NCBI GenBank assembly: GCA_029975965.1
Contig: JARKOV010000127.1
Span: 1 to 54,103, forward strand
From: Anaerolinea sp.
GTDB taxonomy: Bacteria; Chloroflexota; Anaerolineae; Anaerolineales; Anaerolineaceae
Direction: 5' to 3'
DNA length: 54,103 nt
Shown here: piece by piece, positions 10,034 through 18,526 of the stretch
Layout: every line of letters begins with the position of its first letter
Position numbering within the stretch: the first letter of the stretch is position 1
The notes under the pieces: generated by a model
Seen by the model: the letters and a program-made list of their open reading frames with translations, nothing else
Told to the model about the DNA's origin: nothing
Database searches by the model: none
Made by a program: the position numbers and the translations under genes

Positions 10034-11554
10034 CTACAGGATCATTTTGCTGGCAACCTTAAACGAGGAGGGAATCACATTGTTGACGCCGCCGCCGCTC
10101 TCGCTCTGCGCGCCGACAAACCACAGACCGTGGATCGGCGTCTGGTGCGGGATGCGCGCCGAACCGAGCACGGGGGCCAGCCCGCCGAAGGCATGGTGGT
10201 CGGCGCAGGTGCGCGCGCGGAAATCCTCGGGGGTGAGGATGGCGCGCACCACGGTGTGCTCGCGCAGCCCGGGGATGTGCGCCTCGGCGTAGGCCACCAG
10301 CCGGTCGGCGAACTCGCTGCGCAGCTCGTTGAACGAGCCTTCCTTGAGCCGGTCGGGGCAGATGGTGTAGATGGTCATGGCGTGCATGCCCTCGGGGGCC
10401 ATCTCCAGCGAGTGCAAGGATGGCACGTGCACCACGAACCCGGCGGCGCCCTGGTGATATTCACCGGCGCGCGCCCGGTTGATCTCGCCCTCCAGGTCAT
10501 ATGAGCCGTAATAATAGGCGACCGGACCACCGGTGAAGGGCGATGGGTCGTAATCCAGGCCGAGATGCACCATGAAAACCGAATCCATCAGCGGGAGATC
10601 GAGCACCCGGCGCGCGAAGCTGGAGGAAAGGTGCTCCTCGCCGACCAGGCGAAAGAAAACCTCTTTTGCCCCGCCGGAGGCGATCACCACGTCGGCGCGG
10701 GTGAAGTTGCCGTCGTGGTCAGTCACCCCCACCACCCTGCCATTCTCGATGTTGATTTTTGCCACCGGGCGCGAGGTATACACCTTTCCGCCCAGCTCCT
10801 GGATGCGCCCCACCAGCGCGGCGGTGAGGCTGCCCATGCCGCCCAGCAGGCTGTAGTGGTAGAGCTGCAGCGTGCCGGGGGCCAGCTCAGCGGGCATACG
10901 CGCGTCGAAGGAGGCTTCAGGGTTGAGCGCGAAGACGCCCAGGCCCATAAACTGGCTCGGCGGGGTGAAGAAGTCTGCCAGGATGGACATGAAGACGGTC
11001 TTGAGCTTGTCGGAAGTGAAGTAGCTGTCCATCAGGCGCTGCGCGCTCCAGCTCATTTTGGGCAGGAAGGGCAGCATGGTGGCATACAGGCTGGCCTGCC
11101 CGGCCAGCTTGCCCAACCCGCGCGCGTCTTCCAACTGCCGGCCGAGGGTCATCAGGCGGGTAAAGCGCAGGTAATCTTTCCAGTAACGCTCCAAGCCAGC
11201 GGCGTCTTCCGGAAAGAGCTGTTTAAGCCGCTCGATGCGCCAGCGCGGGCCTTCATAGGTCTCCGGCTTGTCCAGGCTGAAATCTGGGAAGATGTAGCGG
11301 CGGTCCTCAACGCGCAGGCGGATGCGATCGGCGACGCCCAGGGCGGCCAGCACCTTGCCGACCGGCTCACCCGGGCCGAAGCCCTCGACCAGGAGCTGCC
11401 CCAGGTCCCAGCGGAAACCGTCCCGCTCGTAAGACGCGGTCACCCCACCTGGCTGGTGGTAATGCTCAAAGACCTCCACCTGGTGTTCCTTGACAGCCAG
11501 GGTCGCCGCCGCGGTTAACCCTGCCAAACCTGAACCGATCACTGCGACTTTCAT
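10034..11554 (-). CDS. Phytoene desaturase-like FAD-dependent oxidoreductase (CrtI family)
   Basis: A 506-residue flavoprotein of the CrtI/CrtN-like amine oxidase superfamily. It starts with a dinucleotide-binding motif, VAVIGSGLAGLTAAATLA (residues 3-20), followed by EVFEHYHQPGGVTAS. The C terminus has the second FAD motif, HGLWFVGAQSESGGGVNNVI. The family desaturates or isomerises isoprenoid chains, but many close relatives have unknown substrates. No crtB or other carotenoid gene is nearby, so a carotenoid role cannot be assumed; it may act on another hydrophobic substrate. ATG 11554 is preceded by AGAGGGAGGGACCC. No transmembrane segment is apparent. Confidence 0.8.
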   Translation of the reverse strand: MKVAVIGSGLAGLTAAATLAVKEHQVEVFEHYHQPGGVTASYERDGFRWDLGQLLVEGFGPGEPVGKVLAALGVADRIRLRVEDRRYIFPDFSLDKPETYEGPRWRIERLKQLFPEDAAGLERYWKDYLRFTRLMTLGRQLEDARGLGKLAGQASLYATMLPFLPKMSWSAQRLMDSYFTSDKLKTVFMSILADFFTPPSQFMGLGVFALNPEASFDARMPAELAPGTLQLYHYSLLGGMGSLTAALVGRIQELGGKVYTSRPVAKINIENGRVVGVTDHDGNFTRADVVIASGGAKEVFFRLVGEEHLSSSFARRVLDLPLMDSVFMVHLGLDYDPSPFTGGPVAYYYGSYDLEGEINRARAGEYHQGAAGFVVHVPSLHSLEMAPEGMHAMTIYTICPDRLKEGSFNELRSEFADRLVAYAEAHIPGLREHTVVRAILTPEDFRARTCADHHAFGGLAPVLGSARIPHQTPIHGLWFVGAQSESGGGVNNVIPSSFKVASKMIL

Positions 11555-11710
11555 GGGTCCCTCCCTCTGAAGCAGTCTCCTTGTGGATTGTGTTTCCTTG
11601 TGCGTACCCCCGCTACTGATGATAGCAAATCTGCGAAGAAATAGAAAGTGGACCCCTTTCAGGGGCAGGCGAACTTGCGACGACCGGCCACGTCACTTCG
11701 AGAAGCCTCT

Positions 11711-11975
11711 TGCGGCAACGAGGCAATCGCTCTTTGCCCTACGCAGGCGAAGAGAGATTGCTTCGCCGCCTTTGGCGTCTCGCAATGACATGCGGATACG
11801 GACTCGCGGTGATGCGGCAAGTGCTCTTTGCTCTACGCAGGCGAGGAGAGATTGCTTCACCGCCTTTGGCGTCTCGCAATGACATGCGGATACGGACTCG
11901 CGGTGATGCGGCAAGCGCTCTTTGCCCTACGCAGGCGAAGAGAGATTGCTTCGCCGCCTTTGACGTCCTGTAATG
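11711..11975. repeat. 94-bp tandem repeat, about 2.6 copies
   Basis: The word TCTTTG begins at 11731, 11825 and 11919, giving an exact 94-bp period. Each unit holds CTACGCAGGCGAAGAGAGAT, then GCTTCGCCGCCTTTGGCG and TCGCAATGAC; the third copy breaks off in GACGTCCTGTAATGA. Copies differ by only a few bases. The unit contains an inverted repeat (GCGA...TCGC) and resembles the GATCTCTC-flanked repeat near 51000-51170. It fills most of the 579-bp gap 11555-12133 between the oxidoreductase and the cold-shock gene; short open frames inside it are repeat artefacts. No coding or RNA gene was seen in this gap. Confidence 0.85.
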
Positions 11976-12049
11976 AGGAGTCGGGTGCGGACGTGCGCCG
12001 ATCGCTGACCAAATCCAAGGCGCTGTTGGACGCCATGCAGTTGCGTTGA

Positions 12050-12080
12050 ATAAAAAGCACCCCTGTTGTGCAGAGGTGCT
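12050..12080 (-). terminator. Rho-independent terminator of the cold-shock gene
   Basis: Read on the minus strand, AGCACCTCTG pairs with CAGGGGTGCT (10 bp, one G-T pair) around the 5-nt loop CACAA, followed at once by TTTTTATTC. It lies about 54 nt after the csp stop. This is the clearest intrinsic terminator in the window. Confidence 0.85.
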
Positions 12081-12133
12081 CGGTTTTCCCGTGATGTGTT
12101 ACGGGAGGGGTTTACAGTTAATGGTGTTGCGTT

Positions 12134-12343
12134 TTAGCGGGCGACCACGTTGGCGGCCTGCAGACCCTTGGGGCCGCGCTCGACGGTGAACTCAACCGTC
12201 TGGCCTTCGTTCAGGCTGCGGTACCCAGAACCTTCGATGGCGGAATAGTGCACAAACACGTCCGGACCATTCTCCTGGCTCAGGAAACCATAACCCTTCT
12301 CGCCATTGAACCATTTAACCGTACCGATGATACGCTCAGACAT
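12134..12343 (-). CDS. Cold-shock protein (CspA family)
   Basis: A 69-residue single-domain CSD protein that binds single-stranded RNA and DNA and acts as an RNA chaperone. The RNA-binding motifs KGYGFLS (RNP1) and VFVHYSAI (RNP2) are both present, and [13 protein letters not shown] and [11 protein letters not shown] are typical ends. A good ribosome-binding site (AGGAGGCAAATTC, read on the minus strand) precedes the ATG. It is a single-gene unit with its own promoter (12535-12562), a leader of about 185 nt and a terminator. The long leader fits the cold-responsive csp mRNAs known in other bacteria, but regulation by temperature is inferred here. Confidence 0.96.
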   Translation of the reverse strand: MSERIIGTVKWFNGEKGYGFLSQENGPDVFVHYSAIEGSGYRSLNEGQTVEFTVERGPKGLQAANVVAR

Positions 12344-12534
12344 TGAATTTGCCTCCTTCTGGCAAAAAAAGAAATTTGTGACTCCTCAGGCAGTCGCCCG
12401 ATTCGTCTGAAAGATTTGATGCGTTGTTCGTTCCATCGGTTTGTTAAAAAAAAACCGGTTCAAGGACGAATGCCTCCGAACCGTGTTGCCTTACTACCGA
12501 CCAACCAGAACTCTACAGCATCCTACGGGGCAGG

Positions 12535-12562
12535 AGTATACCACACTATTTGGATGCGTCAA
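12535..12562 (-). promoter_or_regulatory. Sigma-70-type promoter of the cold-shock gene
   Basis: On the minus strand TTGACG (12557-12562) and TATACT (12535-12540) are separated by 16 bp. Transcription would start near 12528, leaving a 5' leader of about 185 nt before the csp ATG, with an A/T tract (TTTTTTTTTAACA) flanked by ACCGG and its complement at about 12437-12460. This leader and promoter occupy most of the 433-bp gap 12344-12776. Confidence 0.7.
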
Positions 12563-12670
12563 GGTTAAATTGGGAAAAAAGTCAAGAGAGATGAAGTCAA
12601 CAAGCGCTGAGTGATGCGGAATAGGGCGCAAGGAGTGAGTTGTCGCTTAGAAGTAGGGGTTGAAACAAGA

Positions 12671-12688
12671 GTAACTGCTCAGCCGTGG
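12671..12688 (+). repeat. Dispersed motif GTAACTGCTCAGCC, clearest copy
   Basis: GTAACTGCTCAGCCGTGG lies in the csp/DUF3105 intergenic region. Related words are CTGCTCAGCCGTGG at 9979, GTAACTACTCAGCC on the minus strand at 18445-18458, and GTGACTGCTCAGGTGG at 42269. All four are intergenic. It looks like a remnant of a repeat family or insertion end and not an operator. Confidence 0.45.
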
Positions 12689-12741
12689 GAGAATCAAATT
12701 CGGTCCCTTATTCCATGAGCCTGAGCGGTCATAAATAAGGT

Positions 12742-12747
12742 TATAAT
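12742..12747 (+). promoter_or_regulatory. -10 element of the DUF3105 gene
   Basis: A perfect TATAAT ends 29 nt before the chosen ATG (12777), giving a leader of about 23 nt with the GAGAGACC ribosome-binding site. No good -35 hexamer is found 17 bp upstream. Confidence 0.45.
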
Positions 12748-12776
12748 TGTCAGAATTACCCCCCTTGAGAGAGACC

Positions 12777-13376
12777 ATGCCTGCCCATTACAAGCCCAAG
12801 AAAAACAAGAAAAACCAACCCTCGGCGACCCCCTGGATGCTCGGCCTGTTCGGCATCCTGGTTTTTGTGCTGGTCGCGGTGATCCTTTCAACCAACGCGC
12901 GCGATGGCAACTCGGCCACGGTCCAATTGATGGGGGACGCGGTGCCGATTGCGTCTTCGGCGCACGTGCCCAATTCGACCAACCCCGGTCCCTACGCTTC
13001 CAATCCCCCGGCGGGTGGCAAACATTTCGACGAAAACTGGCCCGCCCATTTCTACGAGGAAAGCGAGCTGGCGAGCCTGCCCGCCTATCCGGAAGGCTAC
13101 CTGGTGCACAGCCTGGAGCATGGATACGTGATCTTTTGGTACAACTGCGACGTGGCATCGGTCACCGATTGCGACGCGTTGAAACAATCCATTCGCAACG
13201 TGATGGACGAGACCGGCGGCACCAAGCTGATCGCCTTCCCCTGGGCGTCGATGGATGTTCCGCTGGCGCTGACCTCGTGGGGGCGCATCCTCAAGTTTGA
13301 CCAGCCGGACGAGGCGCAGATGGCCCGCTTCGTACGGACCAACCGTTACCAGGCGCCTGAACCCAACGCTCCCTAG
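12777..13376 (+). CDS. DUF3105 family membrane-anchored protein
   Basis: A 199-residue protein with a lysine-rich N terminus (PKKNKKN), one transmembrane segment at about residues 18-40 (MLGLFGILVFVLVAVIL), and an outward domain of the DUF3105 family. The family signature is seen in SNPPAGGKHF and in LVHSLEHGYVIFWYNC; the conserved His and Glu (SLEHG) may bind metal, but no function is established. Two cysteines (YNC and TDC) could form a disulfide outside the cell. ATG 12777 is chosen over TTG 12747 because GAGAGACC lies just before it and TATAAT at 12742 would overlap a TTG start. It converges with the propeller gene, with a 19-nt gap. Confidence 0.83.
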   Translation: MPAHYKPKKNKKNQPSATPWMLGLFGILVFVLVAVILSTNARDGNSATVQLMGDAVPIASSAHVPNSTNPGPYASNPPAGGKHFDENWPAHFYEESELASLPAYPEGYLVHSLEHGYVIFWYNCDVASVTDCDALKQSIRNVMDETGGTKLIAFPWASMDVPLALTSWGRILKFDQPDEAQMARFVRTNRYQAPEPNAP

Positions 13377-13395
13377 GGGATCAGCCGGCGTTCAT

Positions 13396-16020
13396 TCATT
13401 CTCCGGCTGGCGGGCTCAAAGGGATGTAGTACAGGCCATCGAAATCGGCCACGACCAGCAAGCCCTCTTCGCCGGGCGCCACGCGGATGTAGGGGGAGAC
13501 ATCCAACGAGCGCTGTGAGAGGCTCCAGAATTGGAGCAATTCTCCGCCCGGCAGGGAGACCAGCGAAATGCCCTGTTCGGATGCGAAGGCCAACTGAGAG
13601 CGCCTCGGGAGATAGCGCACCTGCACGTCGGGATAGTTGCGCGGCAGGTGTCCCTCCACCACCAGGCGAATGGGCTCCTCGCGCGCCTGGTCTACCCAGA
13701 GCAATTCGAACTCGTCGGTGAGCGGGGCGGCGTTTGGCACCTGGCGCATGTTGATCAACTCTCCGTCCGGAAAAATCACCAGTGGGTTGGCCGACGGACG
13801 GAAAATTTCGACCTGTCCGGTCTCACTGTGGTAAAGGTACATGGCCTGGTTGCGCGGCAGGTTGAGGCGCACCAGAAGGTGATAAGTTTCGCCGGTGGCG
13901 TCGGGTATGGAAGCCATGCCGGTGAAATCGTTGGGGTAAGCCGCATCCAGGCCGAAGGTTTCCTGGAGCAGGTCCGCGATATGCGGCGGTGAACTGACCA
14001 GGTCGACTCGCCACAGGTTGGCGTTGCCGCTCACCAGCAGCTCGTCCTGGCTCAACCACTCCACGTAGGGCGCGCTCTGGTCGGTCGCATCTTTGAAAGG
14101 CAGTTGCTCGCGCGCTGTTCCGCTGGCGGCATCGATGATATAGAGCGTGCTACCCGACTGGCGGTCTTGGCCGTTGAGGTGACTGATCGCCAGCGACTGC
14201 CCATCGGGACTCCAGGCGGCGCGATCCCAGTGCAGCTCGTACTGGTTGGTCGCGACGTCGGCCACTTTGAGCAAGGCCAGGCTGCGTCCATCCAGCATCC
14301 AGTACGCCGTCGCGCTGCGCAACAAGAGACGCTCCCCTGCTTGATGCAGGGCTTCCACCTGCTCGAAAGGCTCGGCCGGGCTGCTGATGCGCGATTCGCT
14401 GCCCTGAGTGCATGGATCAATTGTCCACAACTCGCCGGCCTCGCTGAGGAAGAGCAGCCGCCCGTCCGGCAACCAGGCGTGGTGACCATTCAGCTCAACC
14501 ACCCCGGCAAACGATAGCTCCGCCGGGCAAACCGAGCCGCTGTGAACATCGAGGAACTGGATGCGGATGCGGTGGGGCTCGGCGCTCGTGTCGGGCAGCC
14601 CGAACACCAGGTACCGTCCGTCGGCGGACCAGCTCCCGACGTAAAACACCTTGGCCTTCAAGATTGGCTGGACCGGCGTGCGCGGCAGCGAGATCACGCT
14701 GGTCGGCAGCGGCTGGGCGCCGGTCTGAACGGCGGCGTTCAACTCCTGCTCGTAAACGGGCGGGGGGTCGTATTGGGCTTTCAACTCGGCCAGCTCCGCC
14801 TCGCAGGCCCATTCGCCTTCCGGCGGGACGCCGGCTGAGGCGTAGACGCGCAGAGAAAAGGGCAGGCCCCAGACCTCGCGGTAAAAAGTTGCCAGGCGGT
14901 AGTAGTCCGCCCCGCCCTGGTAGCACCAGCTCTTGGTGCGAAAGATGATCGGGTCGGGAATCCACAGCATATCACGCGGGGTCAGGTCATCCAGGCTGGC
15001 GGGGTAGGTCCCATTGCGCTGGTGGTAGCGCTCGACGGCGCGCTGGATGCGCGCCGCGCGCTGCTCGGTCAGCGCCTTGTACGAGACGCTCCAGCCGTAT
15101 TGAAAGGACAGGCTGATCAAGATGGGGGCAAGGAGGGCAAAGAGGAAGCCGGCCGCCTTGCCCCAGCCCTTTGACCTGACGCCGGTGAAGATTCCAGCGG
15201 CGATGGCGACCGGGAAGGCGACATACATCAGGAATAACCCGCCCAGCCCGTCGCTGGTGTTGTCCCAGATCGACGCCCAGATGATGCTGTACAACACCGC
15301 TCCGAGCAGCAAGGCGGCCAGCGCCAGCCGCACAAATGCCGACCAGCGCGGTGCGCGCCCTCTGGTGGGGTCTTCGTCCAGTGGGCGGGTGAGCCGAGTG
15401 AGCCCAGTAGACAGGAAAACGGCCGATAGCGCGGTGGCGACGCCCGGCGAGGCAATAAATATGATGCTGACCACCGTGCTGACCCAGCGGGGCAGCTCGT
15501 ACTGGTACAACTCGACCATCGAAGATGTGTTGAACAGGGCAACCCCGGCCAGTGCCAATAAGCTGAGGAGAGCCAGTACCCACCCGGAGGTGCGGGCCAG
15601 CCACCACAGGATGGCGATCGCCAGGGCCGACGGCACGAGGAAATACCCCAGCGCCGACGGCCGGAAGGCGTTGGCAGCCTGGGCGAGGACCAGCGCCACG
15701 ACCAGGGCGATGGCCAGTTTGCGCTGCCTGGCGAAGAGACCTGGTAAAGCGGACAGGTGCATGACGAGCAGCACCAGCGTGGTGATGATGGCCGGTGCGA
15801 ACAGACGCTCGGCCAGTTGCGCCGTATAACCAGTCTCCGGACCGTCCAGCAAGTCGGGTATCCAGATCGCGGCAGGCAGGAGTGCGCCGGTGATCAACAG
15901 GTAAACCAGGCTGCGCTCCGCGGCGCTCTCGGCAGGACCGGCGCGGCGCACCAACCAGTTGCCCAGCACAACCAGCGCGGCCGGGATTACGGAAACCAAC
16001 ACCCAGGCTGTTTCGCTCAT
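13396..16020 (-). CDS. Multi-pass membrane protein with pseudopilin-like segment and C-terminal beta-propeller
   Basis: I do not recognise this 874-residue architecture as a named family. Residues 1 to about 300 are a run of roughly eight to nine hydrophobic segments. A short region follows (about 315-390) with AARIQRAVERYHQRNGTYPASLDDLTPRDM, here quoted only as RAVERYHQRNGTYPASLDDL, which resembles the N-terminal helix and loop of type II secretion pseudopilins (GspG-like). The last 440 residues or so carry repeated blades such as VGSWSADGRYLVFG, AWLPDGRLLFLS and AAWSPDGQSLAISH, typical of TolB/WD40-like propellers. ATG 16020 follows GAGGGGGCAAG and lies 9 nt after the previous gene, so it is the third gene of a PadR operon. 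A sensor or stress-reporting role is a guess. Confidence 0.7.
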   Translation of the reverse strand: MSETAWVLVSVIPAALVVLGNWLVRRAGPAESAAERSLVYLLITGALLPAAIWIPDLLDGPETGYTAQLAERLFAPAIITTLVLLVMHLSALPGLFARQRKLAIALVVALVLAQAANAFRPSALGYFLVPSALAIAILWWLARTSGWVLALLSLLALAGVALFNTSSMVELYQYELPRWVSTVVSIIFIASPGVATALSAVFLSTGLTRLTRPLDEDPTRGRAPRWSAFVRLALAALLLGAVLYSIIWASIWDNTSDGLGGLFLMYVAFPVAIAAGIFTGVRSKGWGKAAGFLFALLAPILISLSFQYGWSVSYKALTEQRAARIQRAVERYHQRNGTYPASLDDLTPRDMLWIPDPIIFRTKSWCYQGGADYYRLATFYREVWGLPFSLRVYASAGVPPEGEWACEAELAELKAQYDPPPVYEQELNAAVQTGAQPLPTSVISLPRTPVQPILKAKVFYVGSWSADGRYLVFGLPDTSAEPHRIRIQFLDVHSGSVCPAELSFAGVVELNGHHAWLPDGRLLFLSEAGELWTIDPCTQGSESRISSPAEPFEQVEALHQAGERLLLRSATAYWMLDGRSLALLKVADVATNQYELHWDRAAWSPDGQSLAISHLNGQDRQSGSTLYIIDAASGTAREQLPFKDATDQSAPYVEWLSQDELLVSGNANLWRVDLVSSPPHIADLLQETFGLDAAYPNDFTGMASIPDATGETYHLLVRLNLPRNQAMYLYHSETGQVEIFRPSANPLVIFPDGELINMRQVPNAAPLTDEFELLWVDQAREEPIRLVVEGHLPRNYPDVQVRYLPRRSQLAFASEQGISLVSLPGGELLQFWSLSQRSLDVSPYIRVAPGEEGLLVVADFDGLYYIPLSPPAGE

Positions 16021-16029
16021 CTTGCCCCC

Positions 16030-17109
16030 TCAGGCGCGGAATCTAAGGCCGGCTAAACGGCGCATCCCGGCGATTATTCCCGGCGCGAGCAGCAATCCGG
16101 CGGCAGCCGCCCAAAGCCGGAAGACCCAGGCGGTGTGCTGCAACCAAATCGTCGAAAAAATGGACCCTGCGCCGCCGGTCTGGGCCATGTCCAGCGCTGC
16201 CGGCAGGATGGCGCAACTGAGACCAAGCAGCAGGAAGCCTACCTGCAACCCGGCCTGACGGCTGCGGGTGAAACCCAACGCTCCACCCAGCATGGCCAGC
16301 GCCGAGAGGGCGAAGTATGGGGTGCGGGCGTTGGTGTGAGCGTCGTCGTAGGCGACCAGGAGCAACACCGGCGCCAACCCGTACACCGCAAACGACAAAC
16401 GGGTCCAATCCTTGCGCAAATTGTCCACCAGCCGCCGCACGCGGGCAGGCAACGGCCAGCGAGCGGCAATCTGAGCGGTGGCGAAGGCGGCGGCAAGCAG
16501 CGCCAGGGCAACGCTGCCCCACCACCAGAGCAAGTGGTAAGTCTGCGCGGCCAGGAAACTGTATCCCAGCACCAGCCCGGCCGGCGGGTATGCCCAACGC
16601 GGCAGGCCGAGGGCGAGACCGAGCAGAAAAGCTGGCAGCGGCAGGATCAGCACGGCGATGCCCAGGAAATCAAGGTCGTGCTGCCAGCCGTTGGCCGGGC
16701 GGACCGTGGGCAGATAGGTGGCCGCCACCAGGGCTGCGCCGGTCAGCAGGAACAGCAACGTTTCAAAGATAGCCTGTCGCCACGATTGTCGCCCGTCGGG
16801 CGGGTCGGGCCAGGCGGCGGCTCCGGCTGCCGGCTGGAGGGCCAGGTCGAGCGGGCTGGGGGTTTGCCCCAGGCCGGCGAAATTCGCCCGCAGGATGGGC
16901 CCGGGAGAATGAAGCAGCTCACGCAGGGCGACCCAAAACCCCGCAAACAGACCGGCATCGAACGCATCGTCAGTTACCTGCGCAAACACCTCCTCCATTT
17001 CTGCTCCAAAAGTTTGCTGAAACCGGCGCGGGTATAAGCGGATCAACCGGCCATACATCACGCCGAATGCGCGCAGGAGAAATGCACGCCAGGCGATGCG
17101 ATCATTCAT
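16030..17109 (-). CDS. Multi-pass membrane protein with permease-prefix-like N terminus
   Basis: A 359-residue membrane protein of unknown function. The N-terminal 70 residues (RLIRLYPRRFQQTFGAEMEE and following) resemble the soluble prefix domain found before permease domains and often encoded beside PadR regulators. About eight hydrophobic segments follow from residue 110. There is no ATPase partner nearby. ATG 17109 is chosen because GAGGGTCTCCTTT precedes it and it overlaps the padR stop by 8 nt; an upstream start at 17142 would extend into the PadR frame. The tight overlap shows translational coupling with PadR. It could sense or remodel the membrane, but the sequence does not say more. 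Confidence 0.7.
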   Translation of the reverse strand: MNDRIAWRAFLLRAFGVMYGRLIRLYPRRFQQTFGAEMEEVFAQVTDDAFDAGLFAGFWVALRELLHSPGPILRANFAGLGQTPSPLDLALQPAAGAAAWPDPPDGRQSWRQAIFETLLFLLTGAALVAATYLPTVRPANGWQHDLDFLGIAVLILPLPAFLLGLALGLPRWAYPPAGLVLGYSFLAAQTYHLLWWWGSVALALLAAAFATAQIAARWPLPARVRRLVDNLRKDWTRLSFAVYGLAPVLLLVAYDDAHTNARTPYFALSALAMLGGALGFTRSRQAGLQVGFLLLGLSCAILPAALDMAQTGGAGSIFSTIWLQHTAWVFRLWAAAAGLLLAPGIIAGMRRLAGLRFRA

Positions 17110-17491
17110 AAAGGAGACCCTCTTGCAGATGCTGGCCCGCAACGGCCGCCATGGCCTGCAGGCGGGCCATCTCAGCTTGCAGCACGCGCCTGCCCAGCGT
17201 GGTGAGACGGTAGGCTTTGCGCGGTTTCCCGCGGTGCGCCGCTCTTGCGCCGTTTTCGAGCGCAGGGTCCTCCTCCCCTTCGATGCGCTCGATCAAGTTT
17301 TGCTCGAGCAGGCGCGCCAGGGCTTCGTACAGGGTGCCGGTGCTGAGCAAGACGCGTTGGTCGCTCAAACCTTCCACCTCGCGCAAGATCGCGTAGCCGT
17401 GCTTTTTCCCCGAGGCGAGGCTCACCAGGATCCAGAAAGTGGGCTCGCGCAGCGGCAGCCAGTCGTCGATGGGGTTGGCGGTTGGTGTCAT
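17102..17491 (-). CDS. PadR-family transcriptional regulator
   Basis: A 129-residue winged-helix regulator. The family pattern is clear: LREPTFWILVSLASGKKHGY, then YAILREVE, STGTLYEALARLLEQNLIER, and GKPRKAYRLTTLGRRVL, followed by a short C-terminal dimerisation helix. PadR proteins usually repress the operon they head and respond to small ligands or membrane stress. Here it is the first gene of an operon with two membrane proteins. ATG 17491 fits the family start; it lacks a good Shine-Dalgarno. A CATAAT at 17512-17517 (minus strand) could be the -10 element, which would give a leader of about 14 nt. Confidence 0.87.
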   Translation of the reverse strand: MTPTANPIDDWLPLREPTFWILVSLASGKKHGYAILREVEGLSDQRVLLSTGTLYEALARLLEQNLIERIEGEEDPALENGARAAHRGKPRKAYRLTTLGRRVLQAEMARLQAMAAVAGQHLQEGLLYE

Positions 17492-17695
17492 AGGGTGGCA
17501 TGCGCTCCATGTATTATGTCGGATATCGAGATAATAGCAGTATAAACCAAAATGGATGGCTTTACAAGCCGGTAATGTGCCCAAGATATGCCCGGTCATA
17601 CTCTGAAAATATGCCTTGCGACCGATACCCGGCAGGGCAGAGCGGGGTATGCTTGAACCGGTTTGTTCCTTTACCTTACGGGATGACAGGATTTT

Positions 17696-18394
17696 ATGAT
17701 CGCAGACAAAGCCATGTATTGGGCGTCACGCCCGCTGGTGGGTTCGTACACCGGCGCCATGTTGAAGATGGATATCAAGATGCACACCCGGCTGCCGAAA
17801 GGGGCCAAGATCGTCGCCGCCAACCATCCCAGCACCACCGACCCGTTTTTCGTGGCTGCCATGTTGCGCGAGCAGTCCTTCATCTTGATCAACGACCTGC
17901 TCTTCCAGGTGCCGTTGCTTGGGGCTTACCTGCGCCGCTCCGGTCACATCCCGGTGCGGGCCGGCGGAGGACCTCAGGCGATCCAGGCTGCGCTCGAACA
18001 CCTCCAGGCGGGGCACACGGTCATGATCTTCCCCGAAGGAGACCTGAGCCCGCTGGAAGGCGGTTTTCAAACCGCGCGGACCGGCGTAGCGCGCCTGGCG
18101 CTGCTCAGCGGAGCCCCGGTGGTGCCGGTGGGCATTCACCTGCTGCGCGAGCGGCTGCACTCGTACCGCTCAACCGTGCGCGGGCGGGTGGAATATGGCC
18201 GGTGGTATTTGCGCGGTCCCTACAACCTGACCGTGGGCGAACCGGTGGTGTACCAGGGTGACGTGGAGGACCGTCCGCACGTGCGGCAGGTGGCGAACAG
18301 CGTGATGCACCAGATTATCGAGCTGGCGCACGAAAGCGAGGATCGCCTCAATCGCGCTCCCGGCGCGTTCGGCGAGGCGCTGGGTGCAGTGTAG
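17696..18394 (+). CDS. 1-acyl-sn-glycerol-3-phosphate acyltransferase-like protein
   Basis: A 232-residue PlsC-superfamily acyltransferase that would transfer acyl chains to lysophosphatidic acid or a related acceptor at the inner face of the membrane. The catalytic motif is NHPSTTD near residue 41 (NHx4D), and the second motif is FPEGDLSPLEGGF near residue 112. The central VPVGIHLLRERL matches family block IV. The usual N-terminal membrane helix is short or absent. The start follows GATGACAGGATTTT. It is flanked by an unrelated PadR operon and a small minus-strand gene, so it is probably transcribed alone. The window has a second PlsC at 39460. Confidence 0.85.
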   Translation: MIADKAMYWASRPLVGSYTGAMLKMDIKMHTRLPKGAKIVAANHPSTTDPFFVAAMLREQSFILINDLLFQVPLLGAYLRRSGHIPVRAGGGPQAIQAALEHLQAGHTVMIFPEGDLSPLEGGFQTARTGVARLALLSGAPVVPVGIHLLRERLHSYRSTVRGRVEYGRWYLRGPYNLTVGEPVVYQGDVEDRPHVRQVANSVMHQIIELAHESEDRLNRAPGAFGEALGAV

Positions 18395-18476
18395 GTAACG
18401 CGCGCACCACCGGGCGGAAAATAAACCGAGTCTCTTGCACCTCTGGCTGAGTAGTTACAAATCTCTTTAATAAAGA

Positions 18477-18501
18477 CCCGCTTCCATGAACTGGAAGCGG
18501 G
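18477..18501. terminator. Perfect 10-bp terminator hairpin
   Basis: CCCGCTTCCA and TGGAAGCGGG pair around the 5-nt loop TGAAC. On the minus strand it is followed by TCTTTATT, so it fits as the terminator of the 65-residue gene ending at 18527. On the plus strand it is followed by CCGTGTTT and could also end the acyltransferase transcript. Confidence 0.7.
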
Positions 18502-18526
18502 CCGTGTTTAAGTCAGTATTCAATTT

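Noticed and set aside
8653..10062. 469-codon plus-strand frame opposite the DUF362 gene
   Set aside because: Antisense artefact of GC-rich codon bias; the minus strand carries conserved DUF362 motifs.
11584..11595. GGATTGTGTTTC as another end of the 70-bp hairpin element
   Set aside because: Only 12 bp match the left arm and no right arm or hairpin follows, so chance similarity cannot be excluded.
11711..11975. CRISPR array
   Set aside because: The units are contiguous 94-bp near-identical copies without unique spacers, so it is a simple tandem repeat.
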